A stretch of 64,000 bases of DNA from Pirellulales bacterium. Lineage in GTDB: Bacteria; Planctomycetota; Planctomycetia; Pirellulales; Lacipirellulaceae. Made by a program: the position numbers and the translations under genes. The notes beneath the pieces were generated by a model. The model had not been told where the DNA came from and ran no database searches. It was given only the letters and a program-made list of their open reading frames with translations. Location: NCBI GenBank assembly GCA_028279215.1, contig JANQOF010000055.1:1-64000 (forward strand), given 5' to 3'. Positions 24,839 to 34,344 of this stretch are shown one piece after another (the stretch's first letter is position 1; each line of letters opens with the position of its first letter).

Positions 24839-26068
24839 CTACGGCAGCACGGCCGCCGTGCCTACCGTGGCACCGGCTTGGAACAGAGCGGCGCGCCAGC
24901 TGAACGGCACGGGGTCGATCATGTACGGAGCGCAGTTGCCTGGGCGGTAGTAGCCGAGCGGATAGATACACTCGTTGGGCGGCGTGAGGCCCATGCAGTA
25001 AGGCAGTACCGGCAGACGTGTGAAGAAGTGTGCACCGGAGATAAGCGGCTGGACACACGGGCCCCATGAGTGGCCATAACGCTCGAGGTGATGTTGCTCG
25101 AAGTAGAGGGGCTTGTGGCAGTTGGCAGCCGCTTTCCACATGTAGGTGACCTCGGGCCAATGGCGGCCAGCGTACGGCGTGCCATCGTCGATGGTGCATT
25201 CGAACGGGTAGTTCCAACCCTCGGTGCCGGCGACGCGTATGTTCAAGTCGATGGTCGAAATCCGGTCGTTTCGTAGGCGCTGCATCTCGGCCTCACAGGT
25301 ATCCGTCGCTTTGCGCCGCTCACGTTCGAACGCTTCGGGGTTGGTCGGACCGGAAGTCGGCGTCGGTGCTTCGGGAATCGTGGGGCCCAATCCAGAGAGC
25401 GGCACGTTGCGCCCCGGGTCGCGAAAGCCCCGCCCGCCTGGCTGACTGAGCGTATCCTCCTCGGCGTCGAACCCGAAGTCGTCATCAATCGATGGAACGT
25501 CGTCCGAAAAATCGTCGTCGGTCATGTCTTCCGCGACGTCATCGGGCAGCTCTGAATCGATCGGATCAGGAAGTTCGCCTGCGCCGAGGTCGGGCAATTC
25601 GCCGGGTCGTTCTTCACCGCCGAATGGGAGCTGAATATCTCGGTTCAACTCAGCGTCGAGATCGTCGTTTTCAAAGGGGTCGAGGCCTTGCGCTACGCGA
25701 TGCACGGGGCCGGTACCTTCGAACTGGGGATCGCGGGGGTGCACGACGAGCGAGTCCATTCGAGCGGCACCTTGTGGCTCGGCAGGCGACGTGTTCCAAC
25801 CGTCACCGTCTTCGAACGCCACCTGCACGACGGCAAAGTCGCGGCGAGCCTGCTGACGAATAGCAGCGCGCCTGCGAACGGGTGGCCGCGCGACGGCAAC
25901 CTGCTTCTTAGCTGGTGCGAACGCGGGACGCCACTCGAGGTGGGAGGGCTCGCCGCCAAACGCCTGTAGAGCGCTAACCAGCAGTACTAACGTGGCGAGA
26001 AGCGCCGCGGGAAGCCATGTGGAATTGCGAAACTCGGCTTGCGGAATGCGGATGAAGTCGTCGGACAC
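24839..26068 (-). CDS. Secreted acidic hypothetical protein
   Basis: A 409-aa protein with an N-terminal signal or anchor segment (STWLPAALLATLVLLVSALQ, about 16-35). A basic stretch follows (RPPVRRRAAIRQQARR), then a very acidic middle (DDVAEDMTDDDFSDDVPS), then a Pro-rich linker and a C-terminal domain of about 150 residues containing W, H and several Cys (FECTIDDGTPYAGRHWP, CMGLTPPNECIYPLGYYRPG). The C-terminal domain resembles conserved planctomycete secreted proteins of unknown function. The start is uncertain: GTG 26068 is chosen because the signal segment follows at a normal distance; upstream starts approach guaB. Confidence 0.65.
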   Translation of the reverse strand: MSDDFIRIPQAEFRNSTWLPAALLATLVLLVSALQAFGGEPSHLEWRPAFAPAKKQVAVARPPVRRRAAIRQQARRDFAVVQVAFEDGDGWNTSPAEPQGAARMDSLVVHPRDPQFEGTGPVHRVAQGLDPFENDDLDAELNRDIQLPFGGEERPGELPDLGAGELPDPIDSELPDDVAEDMTDDDFSDDVPSIDDDFGFDAEEDTLSQPGGRGFRDPGRNVPLSGLGPTIPEAPTPTSGPTNPEAFERERRKATDTCEAEMQRLRNDRISTIDLNIRVAGTEGWNYPFECTIDDGTPYAGRHWPEVTYMWKAAANCHKPLYFEQHHLERYGHSWGPCVQPLISGAHFFTRLPVLPYCMGLTPPNECIYPLGYYRPGNCAPYMIDPVPFSWRAALFQAGATVGTAAVLP

Positions 26069-26117
26069 GGTTTGATCAAAGTGCACACCACACTCCGCAA
26101 CCCGCAAACCGAGTTCC

Positions 26118-27626
26118 TTACCCAGACTCTCCGCCTTGGTACTCGGTGGTGTAGTTGGGTGCTTCTTGCGTGATAGCGATGTCATGCGGATGGCTCTCCC
26201 TAACACTTGCCGGTGTGACCCGGACGAATTGCGTATCCTTACGCAAATCGGCAATGGTTCGTGTCCCACAGTACCCCATGCCGGCCCGCAATCCGCCCAC
26301 CAATTGGTAAACGAACGGCCCTAGCGGCCCTTTGTAAGGTACGCGTCCCTCAACTCCCTCTGGCACCAGCTTTCCGTTTCCGCCATCGTCTTCGATGTCC
26401 GATTGCCGATACCGCTCTTTCGATCCATGCACCATGGCGCCCAGCGAACCCATGCCGCGATAAGCTTTGTAGGTGCGCCCTTGGTACAACACTCGTTGGC
26501 CAGGGCTTTCGTCGAGCCCCGCCAGCAATCCGCCAATCATCACCGCGTCGGCGCCAGCGGCGATGGCTTTGGTAATGTCTCCCGAGTATCGAATACCGCC
26601 ATCGGCGATGATGGTAGTGCCCGTTCCCTCCGCCGCTCGCGCCGCCTGGCTAATGGCGGTGATTTGCGGCACACCTATGCCGGAAATGATCCGCGTGGTG
26701 CAAATCGAACCGGGCCCAATACCAACCTTCACGGCGTCGGCGCCCGACTCAATCAGGTCGCGGCAACCTTCGAAGGTCGCCACGTTGCCCGCCACCACGT
26801 CGATGTCGAACCGGCTCTTTATCTCCTTAACTGTCTGCATCACATTGCCCGAGTGCCCGTGGGCACTATCGACGACCAGGAAGTCGACCTCTTTGGCAAT
26901 GAGGCTCTCTACCCGCTCGAAATCGAACACACCCACAGCGGCCCCCACCCTTAGCCGACCTTGGGCATCCTTCACCGCGTGGGGGAAGCGCCGCATCATG
27001 TCGATGTCTTTGATGGTAATCAGGCCTGTCAGTCTGTAATCTTCGTCAACCAGCAGTAGTTTCTCGACCTTTTTTGCCATCAAAATCTTCTCAGCTTCCT
27101 CAAGCGTTACGGTCCCCGTGGCCGTAACGAGCGCTTCCTTGGTCATCACGTCTTCGATGGGCAAGTCGTCACCTTCGAGAAAACGCATGTCGCGGCGGGT
27201 AAGAATACCCACCAACTTGCCGCTAGCTTCGGTGATGGGAACGCCCGACACGTTCGATTGAGCCATGGTCTGGCGAGCGGTGGCAACGCTAGCATTGGGC
27301 GGCAAGGTGACTGGATCGACGATGATGCCGTTCGCGCTTCGCTTGACCTTGTCGACCTCCTTGGTCTGATCCTCGATGGTGAGATTCTTGTGAATCACGC
27401 CGAGCCCACCCTCTTGCGCGAGCCCAATCGCCATGCGGTGCTCGGTGACCGTGTCCATGGGCGAGGAGAGCAACGGGACGTTCAGCTTGATGCGCTTGGT
27501 TAGCTGCGTGCTGACTTCGACCTCCGAGGGCACGACCTCGCTGTACCGAGGCTGAATCAGTACGTCGTCGAAGGTCAGGCCAACAGTGGCCAACGTGCCC
27601 TGATCGCTGCGGGAAGATGGCGGCAT
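26118..27626 (-). CDS. guaB: IMP dehydrogenase
   Basis: A 502-aa enzyme that oxidises IMP to XMP with NAD, the committed step to GMP. The catalytic loop [12 protein letters not shown] places Cys309; [15 protein letters not shown] starts the barrel, two CBS domains occupy about 105-215, and [11 protein letters not shown] and [19 protein letters not shown] form the mobile flap. ATG 27626 has AGGAGGC about 10 nt upstream. It is divergent from the universal stress protein gene across 317 bp. Confidence 0.97.
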   Translation of the reverse strand: MPPSSRSDQGTLATVGLTFDDVLIQPRYSEVVPSEVEVSTQLTKRIKLNVPLLSSPMDTVTEHRMAIGLAQEGGLGVIHKNLTIEDQTKEVDKVKRSANGIIVDPVTLPPNASVATARQTMAQSNVSGVPITEASGKLVGILTRRDMRFLEGDDLPIEDVMTKEALVTATGTVTLEEAEKILMAKKVEKLLLVDEDYRLTGLITIKDIDMMRRFPHAVKDAQGRLRVGAAVGVFDFERVESLIAKEVDFLVVDSAHGHSGNVMQTVKEIKSRFDIDVVAGNVATFEGCRDLIESGADAVKVGIGPGSICTTRIISGIGVPQITAISQAARAAEGTGTTIIADGGIRYSGDITKAIAAGADAVMIGGLLAGLDESPGQRVLYQGRTYKAYRGMGSLGAMVHGSKERYRQSDIEDDGGNGKLVPEGVEGRVPYKGPLGPFVYQLVGGLRAGMGYCGTRTIADLRKDTQFVRVTPASVRESHPHDIAITQEAPNYTTEYQGGESG

Positions 27627-27943
27627 CGTGCAAAGGCCTCCTGGTTGCGTCGACTGGAATCTTGTATTTTCGCACCCCAGGCCCCTGGATCGCAAGGTGG
27701 TGCCCTGTCGTGGGAGGTTGCTGGACGGCTCTTTGCGCCCCACACACGACAAACGATGGATTCGACTCAAGCCAGTGCCCGAAATGGGCGAAAGGCGAGC
27801 GCCGCGCAAGCGAATAGCACGTCTCGTCTTTCTGCATTCTCTTGTCCACTTTTCGATTCGCCGTATTGCAACGCCCAGTTGTATTGTTCGCTTTGGGGCG
27901 CGAGAATACATGGTTGTAAAGGTCCTACAACAAGGAGGATGCC
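27627..27943. other. Divergent intergenic region guaB / universal stress protein
   Basis: 317 bp with no gene. The right end carries AAGGAGGAT at 27932-27940, a complete anti-16S match placed 5 nt before the GTG start of the stress protein; such a full site is rare in this window and fixes that start. No firm promoter hexamers on either strand. Confidence 0.5.
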
Positions 27944-28894
27944 GTGGCCCACTTTCGTAGTATTCTGGTTGGAGTCGACTTATCTCACGGTGACTGGCTG
28001 GCCTCGTCCGATGGCGAAACGCCATCGCACTTTGCCTGCTCGCAGGCGATCGACCTAGCGTCGGCGATTTCCGCCGCCGGAGAAGTAAAGCCGAAAATTC
28101 ACTTCCTCGCCGCGCTCGATCTCGACGAACGAACCAAGTCTCTGCTTAGCCGGGCGCCCGAAGAAGAGTCGTCGGTCGTGAAGCTGGCGGAAGAGGCGTT
28201 ACGCCATCAGGTGTCGGCCGCGGCAACGGTCGGCGTCGAAGCCGATAGCGCGGTGGTGCTCGGCCGCAGCCGAATCGAACTAGTGAACGCCGTCCGCGAA
28301 GGGAATCACGACTTGATCGTGGTCGGCAGCCGCGCGCACGGCCTGTTGAGTGGCGTGTTTATGGGAAGTACGGCGCTCGAGCTGCTTCGCAAAAGCTTGT
28401 GCCCCGTGTGGGTCGTAAAGTCGCATACGGTGGGAATGCCACGCAGCCTTCTGGTGGGCACCGACTTTTCGCCTGTGTGCAACGCTCTGTTTGATATGGC
28501 GGTCGAACTTGCGCACCTTTTCGATGCTCAACTACACGTCACCCACGTGGTCGAAGCCGCCAAACGGCCCTTCTTGCAGTTCAGCAACTTGGCCGAAGAG
28601 ACGATCCACGAGCAACACGATCAGGCGATGGCGCTTGCCAAGGAGCGACTCGACGCGCTGGTGGCCCGCCCGGAAGTCGCCAACCTCAACAAGCCAATCG
28701 AAGTGCACCTGGAAGAAGGCACACCCAGCGAGGTGATTCTCGCCCAAACCACTAAGTTGGTAATCGATCTGCTGCTGTTCGGCACCGTCGCGTGGCCAGG
28801 CGTGCCGGGCTTGGTAATCGGATCGCAGTGCCAGAAGATGCTGCCCAGCCTTGGCTGCTCGCTGCTGACGATCCGACCTGACGAAGTCGACTGA
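27944..28894 (+). CDS. Tandem-domain universal stress protein
   Basis: A 316-aa protein with two Usp domains. Domain 1 (about 4-163) starts [11 protein letters not shown] and carries [19 protein letters not shown], the G-x2-G-x9-G-S/T type nucleotide loop, so it may bind ATP. Domain 2 (about 168-314) starts [14 protein letters not shown] and ends with [20 protein letters not shown], where the loop is altered. Domain 1 contains an insertion between its first strand and helix ([15 protein letters not shown]). The GTG start is fixed by a perfect AAGGAGGAT. The strong SD suggests high expression. Confidence 0.9.
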   Translation: MAHFRSILVGVDLSHGDWLASSDGETPSHFACSQAIDLASAISAAGEVKPKIHFLAALDLDERTKSLLSRAPEEESSVVKLAEEALRHQVSAAATVGVEADSAVVLGRSRIELVNAVREGNHDLIVVGSRAHGLLSGVFMGSTALELLRKSLCPVWVVKSHTVGMPRSLLVGTDFSPVCNALFDMAVELAHLFDAQLHVTHVVEAAKRPFLQFSNLAEETIHEQHDQAMALAKERLDALVARPEVANLNKPIEVHLEEGTPSEVILAQTTKLVIDLLLFGTVAWPGVPGLVIGSQCQKMLPSLGCSLLTIRPDEVD

Positions 28895-28969
28895 CGCTCC
28901 GCAAGTTGTGCGTGCTTGGGGTCGCCGTAGCACTGTCGGCGCCAACGAAATGCCAATGCGACAGATTGT

Positions 28970-29938
28970 CTACTGCGCTGGAAATCGCAGCGTCTCGGAA
29001 GGCAACTCTTCGAACCGTCGTCGGTAGTCGGCCGCGAACTGCCCCATGTGCCAGAATCCCCATGCGTTGGCAACTTCCGCCACCTTGGTCTTCGTCGGGT
29101 CACCACGACGCAGTTCTCGACGTACTCGGATGAGTCGCAGGGAGGTCAAGTACTCTTTCGGGCTGATGCCAAACTTCTGAAGAAAAGCATACTGCAGAGT
29201 TCTTTCACTCACACCCGCAGCTTGGCAGACGTCACTCACTCCGATGTGATCTCCCGCATTCCGTTCGATGAACTCCTCCGCGCGTTCAACGGCTGCACGT
29301 CGTCTTGGGCCGGTGATCGGCAAGCACTTTCCTACTCCGTCCGCCATCGCCGAAATCAAACGACTGGGAAGCTCATGGGTTAGTTGTCGAAGAGTGGTAG
29401 CATTCGACAATGCGTTGGGACTTGCACGAACGGAGTTGCAGATCCGAAACAAACAAGTGCGCAGGTGCTCCATGGAATCGGCAGGCACTCGAAACGCGTC
29501 GACTCCACCGCATAGTTCTTCGATAGTTCCAATTTCCATGGCCTCGCCTAGGTCCGTTAAGAACTCCTCGGGGAAAGAACAAGTGTAGATATGGAAGTCA
29601 GAAGCGGAAACGCTAGAGAGTTCCGACCCGCGCGGAAACACCATGAGACTGTTGCCGTCGACGTGCTTGCCCCGCCATTCCAATCGCATGTCACGACCAG
29701 CAGGTATGGCAACTGTCCGCAACCCGGCCGGCGGTTGCCCCTTTTGATTGAGAGATCGACGGAAACGAGCATCGGAGATATGCACACCAGCGGCGCCAAA
29801 CTGAAGCATGTGACCCCGGAACTTCCCACGATTCAGTTGACGAAAATCGACATTCCATTGCTCTGCCTCGGCCGCCAAATCATCCACATCGCTGAACGTC
29901 CTCTGCAGGAAATAGGGTGGCGGCGACTCGTGAGACAT
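28970..29938 (-). CDS. AraC-family transcriptional regulator (EutR-like)
   Basis: A 322-aa regulator. The N-terminal 200 residues form a cupin-like sensor region, and the C-terminal 100 hold two helix-turn-helix motifs: VSDVCQAAGVSERTLQYAFL and VAEVANAWGFWHMGQFAADY. The WGFWHMGQFAxDYRxxFxELPSxTL ending is typical of the EutR-like branch. It is divergent from the sulfatase gene with a 230-bp gap and most likely controls that operon in response to its substrate or a breakdown product. No SD is visible before ATG 29938. Confidence 0.9.
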   Translation of the reverse strand: MSHESPPPYFLQRTFSDVDDLAAEAEQWNVDFRQLNRGKFRGHMLQFGAAGVHISDARFRRSLNQKGQPPAGLRTVAIPAGRDMRLEWRGKHVDGNSLMVFPRGSELSSVSASDFHIYTCSFPEEFLTDLGEAMEIGTIEELCGGVDAFRVPADSMEHLRTCLFRICNSVRASPNALSNATTLRQLTHELPSRLISAMADGVGKCLPITGPRRRAAVERAEEFIERNAGDHIGVSDVCQAAGVSERTLQYAFLQKFGISPKEYLTSLRLIRVRRELRRGDPTKTKVAEVANAWGFWHMGQFAADYRRRFEELPSETLRFPAQ

Positions 29939-30168
29939 AGCAAGTTTGCAAGAACGACGAGGAGCTAATTGCGGATTTTTGATGTTGCTTTGGGTAGAAG
30001 CATTCTAGACTTACAGGTAAGACTTTGCCAGCAATGCGCATCGCCTGCGTGGGTTGCGCAGATTGGTCACGCAGCGTGCCATGAAGCCATCCGCAGCCCG
30101 CCGGAAGGGCCGACCCGACTTTCCAGATAATTTCGTAATAAGCAAACCCGAAACTTGAAGAAAGAAGC

Positions 30169-31896
30169 ATGATTCGAACCACCAGAATGTCATTGTCTTT
30201 GGTGTTGATGTCTTTGTGCGTTGGCATCGCATCGGCACAGGATGCACTCATTCACGACGCTGAGTATTACCTACTTGAAGCTCAAAATGGCCAACGATGG
30301 AAGGCTGAAGACGAGCAGCTTAATAAGCGTCTTGCCGAGTTGCGGGAAGAATACGGAACGCCCCCCAATATCGTCCATATCATGTGGGACGACACAGCCT
30401 ATGGGGACGTTGGCATACCGGCGATCCAAAAAGTGCGTGGCTTCGAGACGCCCAACCTAAACAAAATGGCGCAGCAGGGAATCCTCTTCTCTCGCTTCTA
30501 CACCGAGGTTGGTTGTACTCCCAGCCGAGCGGCTTGCATGACCGGACGACACCCCGTTCGTAACGCGATGTACAACATCGGCATGCTTCGCGAGATGCAC
30601 GGACTGAGGGACACGGAAGTCACCATCGCGGAAGTGCTATCGAAGGTTGGTTATGCCACGGCCTTCCACGGTAAGTGGCACCTTGGCGACATCGAAGAGA
30701 GCTACGCCCACAACCAAGGTTTCGATGAGGCGTTCTTCACCGGCTACAATCAGATACTCTCGCTCTGGACCCGCAGAGGCGAGCAGGGCAATGCGACCAT
30801 TGGACTCTTCGAGGATATGTTGCCAGAGGACCCTTACAAGCTGGACGACACCTTTGTTACCAAGGGATGGGCGATGGTGGTTGAGGGGAAAAGAGGGGAA
30901 AAGGCTCGGCAATGGCAAGACAACAGCTATGAAACGTACGAGCAGATTGACGCCGAAGCACAGAAGCGAACGCTCGAGTTCATCGAACGAAGTGCGAATT
31001 CCGGCAAGCCCTTTTACGTTGCCAACTGGCCCATGATGAGTTCGTTTCTTCCGACTAGTAAAAAGGTCTCACAGGGGCGGAGCCTACTCCAAGACGGCTT
31101 GCAGGGCAACGTAGACCCGTTCGTCGGCAAAGTGATGGCTAAACTCCAGGAATTGGGCATCGCAGAGAACACGCTGCTTATCTGCAACGCCGACAACGGA
31201 CCGATGGCTCACAACCCACCACCAGGTTGCGGTTTCACCGAGACCATCTTTCGTGGAGGTAAGGGTGATTTCTTGGAAGGGGGCGTCCGCGTGCCTTCTC
31301 AAGCGTGGTGGCCCGGCGTTATCGAAGAAGGGCAGATTGTCGGCGACATTATCCATGAAGCAGACCTGTTCACGACCTTCGCGCGTCTAGCTGGAGCTAC
31401 GAACCACATTCCCGGCGACCGCGTCATCGACGGCATCGATCAAACCTCGTTGCTCTTGAATGGCGACACCCACAGTCGCCGAGACTACGTCTTCATTTAT
31501 GCGGGCCCCAATCTAGGGGCCACCGTCAAGGGCAACTACAAGCGTCACTGGATTTCGCCCGACCCGGTTGGTGAGGCGAGCGGAATTCCAGCAGGTTTTT
31601 ACTTCTTGCCGTCCGATACGCGGGAAAAGACACCAATGCTCACCAACCTGATTCACCTCAAGAGTCCTTTTAACCGCATGCGACTTCGTCATGAACTCTG
31701 GAAGAAGAAATACCCCGACCTACCAGAGCGGCACGGAGTGCCTTGGACAGGTATCGAAAACGCGACGCCCGAGATTCAAGCGTTGGCCAACCCGCCGGCG
31801 GACCTGAAGAAGCTGCCATTCGACCCTTTGGAGTATGTCGAACACCTCGACGAGTTACCGTTCGACCCGCAAGCGGATCCAGATTTTGGCGAGTAG
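30169..31896 (+). CDS. Exported sulfatase (formylglycine type)
   Basis: A 575-aa sulfatase with a signal peptide (SLVLMSLCVGIASAQ, cleavage near 24). The active-site motif CTPSR at 116-120 places Cys116 as the residue converted to formylglycine, followed by AACMTGRHP. Metal ligands are expected at Asp74-Asp75 (MWDDTAYGD) and in NADNGPM; GKWHLG at 168-173 gives the Lys and His. It removes sulfate esters outside the cytoplasm; the substrate is not readable. No maturation enzyme is nearby. It is the first gene of a three-gene set and is divergent from the AraC regulator. Confidence 0.93.
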   Translation: MIRTTRMSLSLVLMSLCVGIASAQDALIHDAEYYLLEAQNGQRWKAEDEQLNKRLAELREEYGTPPNIVHIMWDDTAYGDVGIPAIQKVRGFETPNLNKMAQQGILFSRFYTEVGCTPSRAACMTGRHPVRNAMYNIGMLREMHGLRDTEVTIAEVLSKVGYATAFHGKWHLGDIEESYAHNQGFDEAFFTGYNQILSLWTRRGEQGNATIGLFEDMLPEDPYKLDDTFVTKGWAMVVEGKRGEKARQWQDNSYETYEQIDAEAQKRTLEFIERSANSGKPFYVANWPMMSSFLPTSKKVSQGRSLLQDGLQGNVDPFVGKVMAKLQELGIAENTLLICNADNGPMAHNPPPGCGFTETIFRGGKGDFLEGGVRVPSQAWWPGVIEEGQIVGDIIHEADLFTTFARLAGATNHIPGDRVIDGIDQTSLLLNGDTHSRRDYVFIYAGPNLGATVKGNYKRHWISPDPVGEASGIPAGFYFLPSDTREKTPMLTNLIHLKSPFNRMRLRHELWKKKYPDLPERHGVPWTGIENATPEIQALANPPADLKKLPFDPLEYVEHLDELPFDPQADPDFGE

Positions 31897-31942
31897 TCGA
31901 GGGGTCTCCACGATAATATAGTTGACTTCCTGGAGATTGCGT

Positions 31943-32797
31943 ATGACTTTAGCTCGCATCGTTGTCGCAGCCTTCCTGTCATTCGCGCTTTTCGATGTGT
32001 GCTCCGCCGAGGACACTCGTCGGGTGCCACTCGCTGGCCAATGCAACTTCCGCGACGTTGGCGGGTACCAAACAGAAGGCGGCAGAACAGTCAAACAAGG
32101 ACTGGTTTTCCGCAGCGGCGAATTGCCGCGGCTTACGGACGACGACGTTGAACGTTTAGATCAGCTCGGTGTCAGGACCGTCGTTAACTTCCTGACGGAA
32201 ATCGAAACCGAATCCCGTGGAAGGGATCGAATTCCAGACGGCGCACGCGAGGTTCTCTTGCCGATCGAAACGGACGATGGTCTCGCTGCCGCCATCGAAC
32301 AGGCGCGCCAGACGGCGGATTTTTCCGACTTACCGCCGAGCATCAATCCAGAAATCCACCGAGTCTTGGTCGACAACGCCCGGCAACAGTACTCAGAACT
32401 ATTTAGAGTGATCGCCATCACCGAAGAGCCGCTCGTGTTCCACTGCTCGCATGGTGTTCATCGTACGGGAACGGCAACAGCGATACTGTTGTGGGGATTG
32501 GGAGTGCCTTGGGACACGGTGCGCGAAGACTATCTGTTGTCGAACAAGTACCGTGAAGCCGAGGTCAACAAGCGGCTAGCACAACTTCGGAAACTCGTGG
32601 CAGAGCGACAGAGCGTGCCGCCCGAGAACGTGGATATGACAAACATCGAGGCCTTCTATGTCCAGCAGGGGAAGTACATCGATGCCACCCGCGATGAAAT
32701 ACTCAAGCAATATGGTTCCATCGAAGGCTACCTTATCCAGGGGCTTGGACTGTCGGCCAACGAAATCAACCAACTCAGGGAAAGGTTGCTGCGGTGA
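31943..32797 (+). CDS. Exported tyrosine-phosphatase-like protein
   Basis: A 284-aa protein with a signal peptide (ARIVVAAFLSFALFDVCSA). The P-loop HCSHGVHRTG at 167-176 has the catalytic Cys168 and Arg174 of protein tyrosine phosphatases, and the NFRDVGGY block at 35-42 marks the bacterial Y_phosphatase3/LpqD-like group. Because it is exported, its substrate is probably not a cytoplasmic protein; phospho-sugars or phospholipids are possible. ATG 31943 has GGAG 8 nt upstream. It starts 46 bp after the sulfatase and ends 20 bp before the next gene. Confidence 0.9.
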   Translation: MTLARIVVAAFLSFALFDVCSAEDTRRVPLAGQCNFRDVGGYQTEGGRTVKQGLVFRSGELPRLTDDDVERLDQLGVRTVVNFLTEIETESRGRDRIPDGAREVLLPIETDDGLAAAIEQARQTADFSDLPPSINPEIHRVLVDNARQQYSELFRVIAITEEPLVFHCSHGVHRTGTATAILLWGLGVPWDTVREDYLLSNKYREAEVNKRLAQLRKLVAERQSVPPENVDMTNIEAFYVQQGKYIDATRDEILKQYGSIEGYLIQGLGLSANEINQLRERLLR

Positions 32798-32817
32798 AGT
32801 CGCTAAAAGGACAACGT

Positions 32818-33957
32818 ATGAACTCGCCACGGAGCGATGCCCTCCCCCGGCGAAGCTTCTTGAAGGCTTCGGCGGTTTCGTCACTCGGCTTGGCCATGTT
32901 CCATGGTGCTGGATCGGCCCAAGAAATCAACTCGCAGTCGGAAGAGTTACCAATAACGGTTGCGGGATATCCGTACGATCGGGTTCGAGCGCTGGCGAAT
33001 GGCAGCACCAAAGTAAAGGGCTGCAGAACAACATTCGAGCCGGCTACGATCGGTCCCATGAACGTCCACGTATTCAACGGACCTCAGACGCGCGAAGTGA
33101 CCGAAGTCGGGCTCTTGCCTTTTGTCTTGGCTTTCTGCAACGACGGGTTTCGCGACTACGAGCTACTACCGATACCCGTCCTGCGCCTCTTCCGGCATAA
33201 GAGCATCTTCATCCGCACTGATCGCGATATCAGCGAACCCGCCGACCTACGCGGGCGGAGAATCGCGACCGTCGGCTATTCATCGTCGGGACTCACCTGG
33301 ATTCGCGGTATTCTGCATAGCGAGTATGGCGTGTCGCCGAACGAGGTTGAGTGGATCACGACGCAGAGCGATTCCGCAAAGAAAACAACCGGGGGCGCTT
33401 CGAAGTGGGAGAAGTTGCTTCCCTCCGATGTCAGCATCCGAACGGCTCCTCCGGGCAAAGACGAATCTCAATTACTACTTGATGGAGAAGTGGACGCAAT
33501 ACTTCATCCAGCGGAGCCCAAAGTGTTCGTTGACCGGAACCCGATAGTGGCTCGTCTGTTTCCAGACCATCGCAGCGTCGAGAGAGCTTACTACAAGAAG
33601 ACGGAGGTGTTTCCCATCATGCATGTGGTAGCGATACGACGGGATGCGGCTGCCACGCATCCATGGTTGCCTCGGGCCGTCTTCGAGGCGTACTGCCAAG
33701 CTAAACGCGCGGACTACGAATTGATGCACAATTTAGGCTCGTACTATAGCTCGCTACCCTGGCACGGTCAGGAATTGAACGAGACGCGCGCCCTGATGGG
33801 TGAGAACTTCTACCCCTATGGCGCGTCGCAGATCCAAAAGGCAATGGAGACCGCTTTTCAGTATGCGTTCAGCCAAGGACTTGCGAAACGCAAACTTGCG
33901 TTGGAAGAGGTACTGAACGCCTCGAGCGTGGACTTCGAGGAGCCGCGGTACAATTAG
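32818..33957 (+). CDS. Tat-exported protein of the 4,5-dihydroxyphthalate decarboxylase / solute-binding family
   Basis: A 379-aa protein. The N-terminus carries a twin-arginine signal (RRSFLK at 11-16, then ASAVSSLGLAMFHGAGSAQ). The mature part, ITVAGYPYDRVRALANG, VFNGPQTREVTEVGLLPFVL, RHKSIFIRTDRDI, GYSSSGLTWIRGIL and LLDGEVDAILHPAEP, belongs to the type 2 periplasmic-binding fold group annotated as 4,5-dihydroxyphthalate decarboxylase. The Tat signal argues for an extracytoplasmic binding protein or exported enzyme instead of a cytosolic decarboxylase. ATG 32818 has AAAGGA 7 nt upstream. No transporter permease follows. Confidence 0.83.
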   Translation: MNSPRSDALPRRSFLKASAVSSLGLAMFHGAGSAQEINSQSEELPITVAGYPYDRVRALANGSTKVKGCRTTFEPATIGPMNVHVFNGPQTREVTEVGLLPFVLAFCNDGFRDYELLPIPVLRLFRHKSIFIRTDRDISEPADLRGRRIATVGYSSSGLTWIRGILHSEYGVSPNEVEWITTQSDSAKKTTGGASKWEKLLPSDVSIRTAPPGKDESQLLLDGEVDAILHPAEPKVFVDRNPIVARLFPDHRSVERAYYKKTEVFPIMHVVAIRRDAAATHPWLPRAVFEAYCQAKRADYELMHNLGSYYSSLPWHGQELNETRALMGENFYPYGASQIQKAMETAFQYAFSQGLAKRKLALEEVLNASSVDFEEPRYN

Positions 33958-34155
33958 TCGTGCCTAGCTTGGACTCTTCCAAGCCTACTTCGACGACTCC
34001 AATGTCAACTAGTGGCAAAGCGTCGCGTTATGTCGGAGTTGAATGATAGGGATGAGTGACGAGAGCCGAAGGCGCTCGCCTCGGATTTTATCGGCAATAA
34101 CCGACGCTAGGGCCCTGGGCACACCCCGCAATGCAGCTTTGACAGAATACTAGAT
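33958..34155. other. Gene-free stretch after the sulfatase operon
   Basis: About 200 bp with no gene. It contains a gapped GAGCCGAAGGCGCTCGCCTCGG palindrome near 34062-34083 but no clear terminator. It leads into the inverted-repeat element at 34156. Confidence 0.3.
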
Positions 34156-34344
34156 CGCCCTTCGCCTAGAGCGTGCTTCGGCTATCTGTAGCCATGTTGG
34201 CGCAAACGAGTCAAGTCTGGCAAGGCGGCCGAAGCAGGCGAATCTGCATGACTTGTCGATGCAGGCCAACGTAGGCAGATGCGGACGCAGTAAGCGGGCA
34301 CGCTACAGATAGGCGAAGGGCGCTCTAGCTGTAGCACGCTCTAG
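34156..34344. repeat. Inverted-repeat element overlapping the GH172 3' end
   Basis: Three perfect complementary pairs: CGCCCTTCGCCTA (34156-34168) with 34310-34322; CTATCTGTAGC (34182-34192) with 34302-34312; CTAGAGCGTGCT (34166-34177) with 34333-34344. The order of the blocks differs between arms, as if one arm was rearranged. The interior of about 110 bp has no open reading frame. The outermost right block contains the stop codon of the GH172 gene (34341-34343). Confidence 0.65.

Noticed and set aside
34138..34161. TTGACA near 34139 as a promoter
   Set aside because: No -10 lies at 16-18 bp and no plus-strand gene follows.
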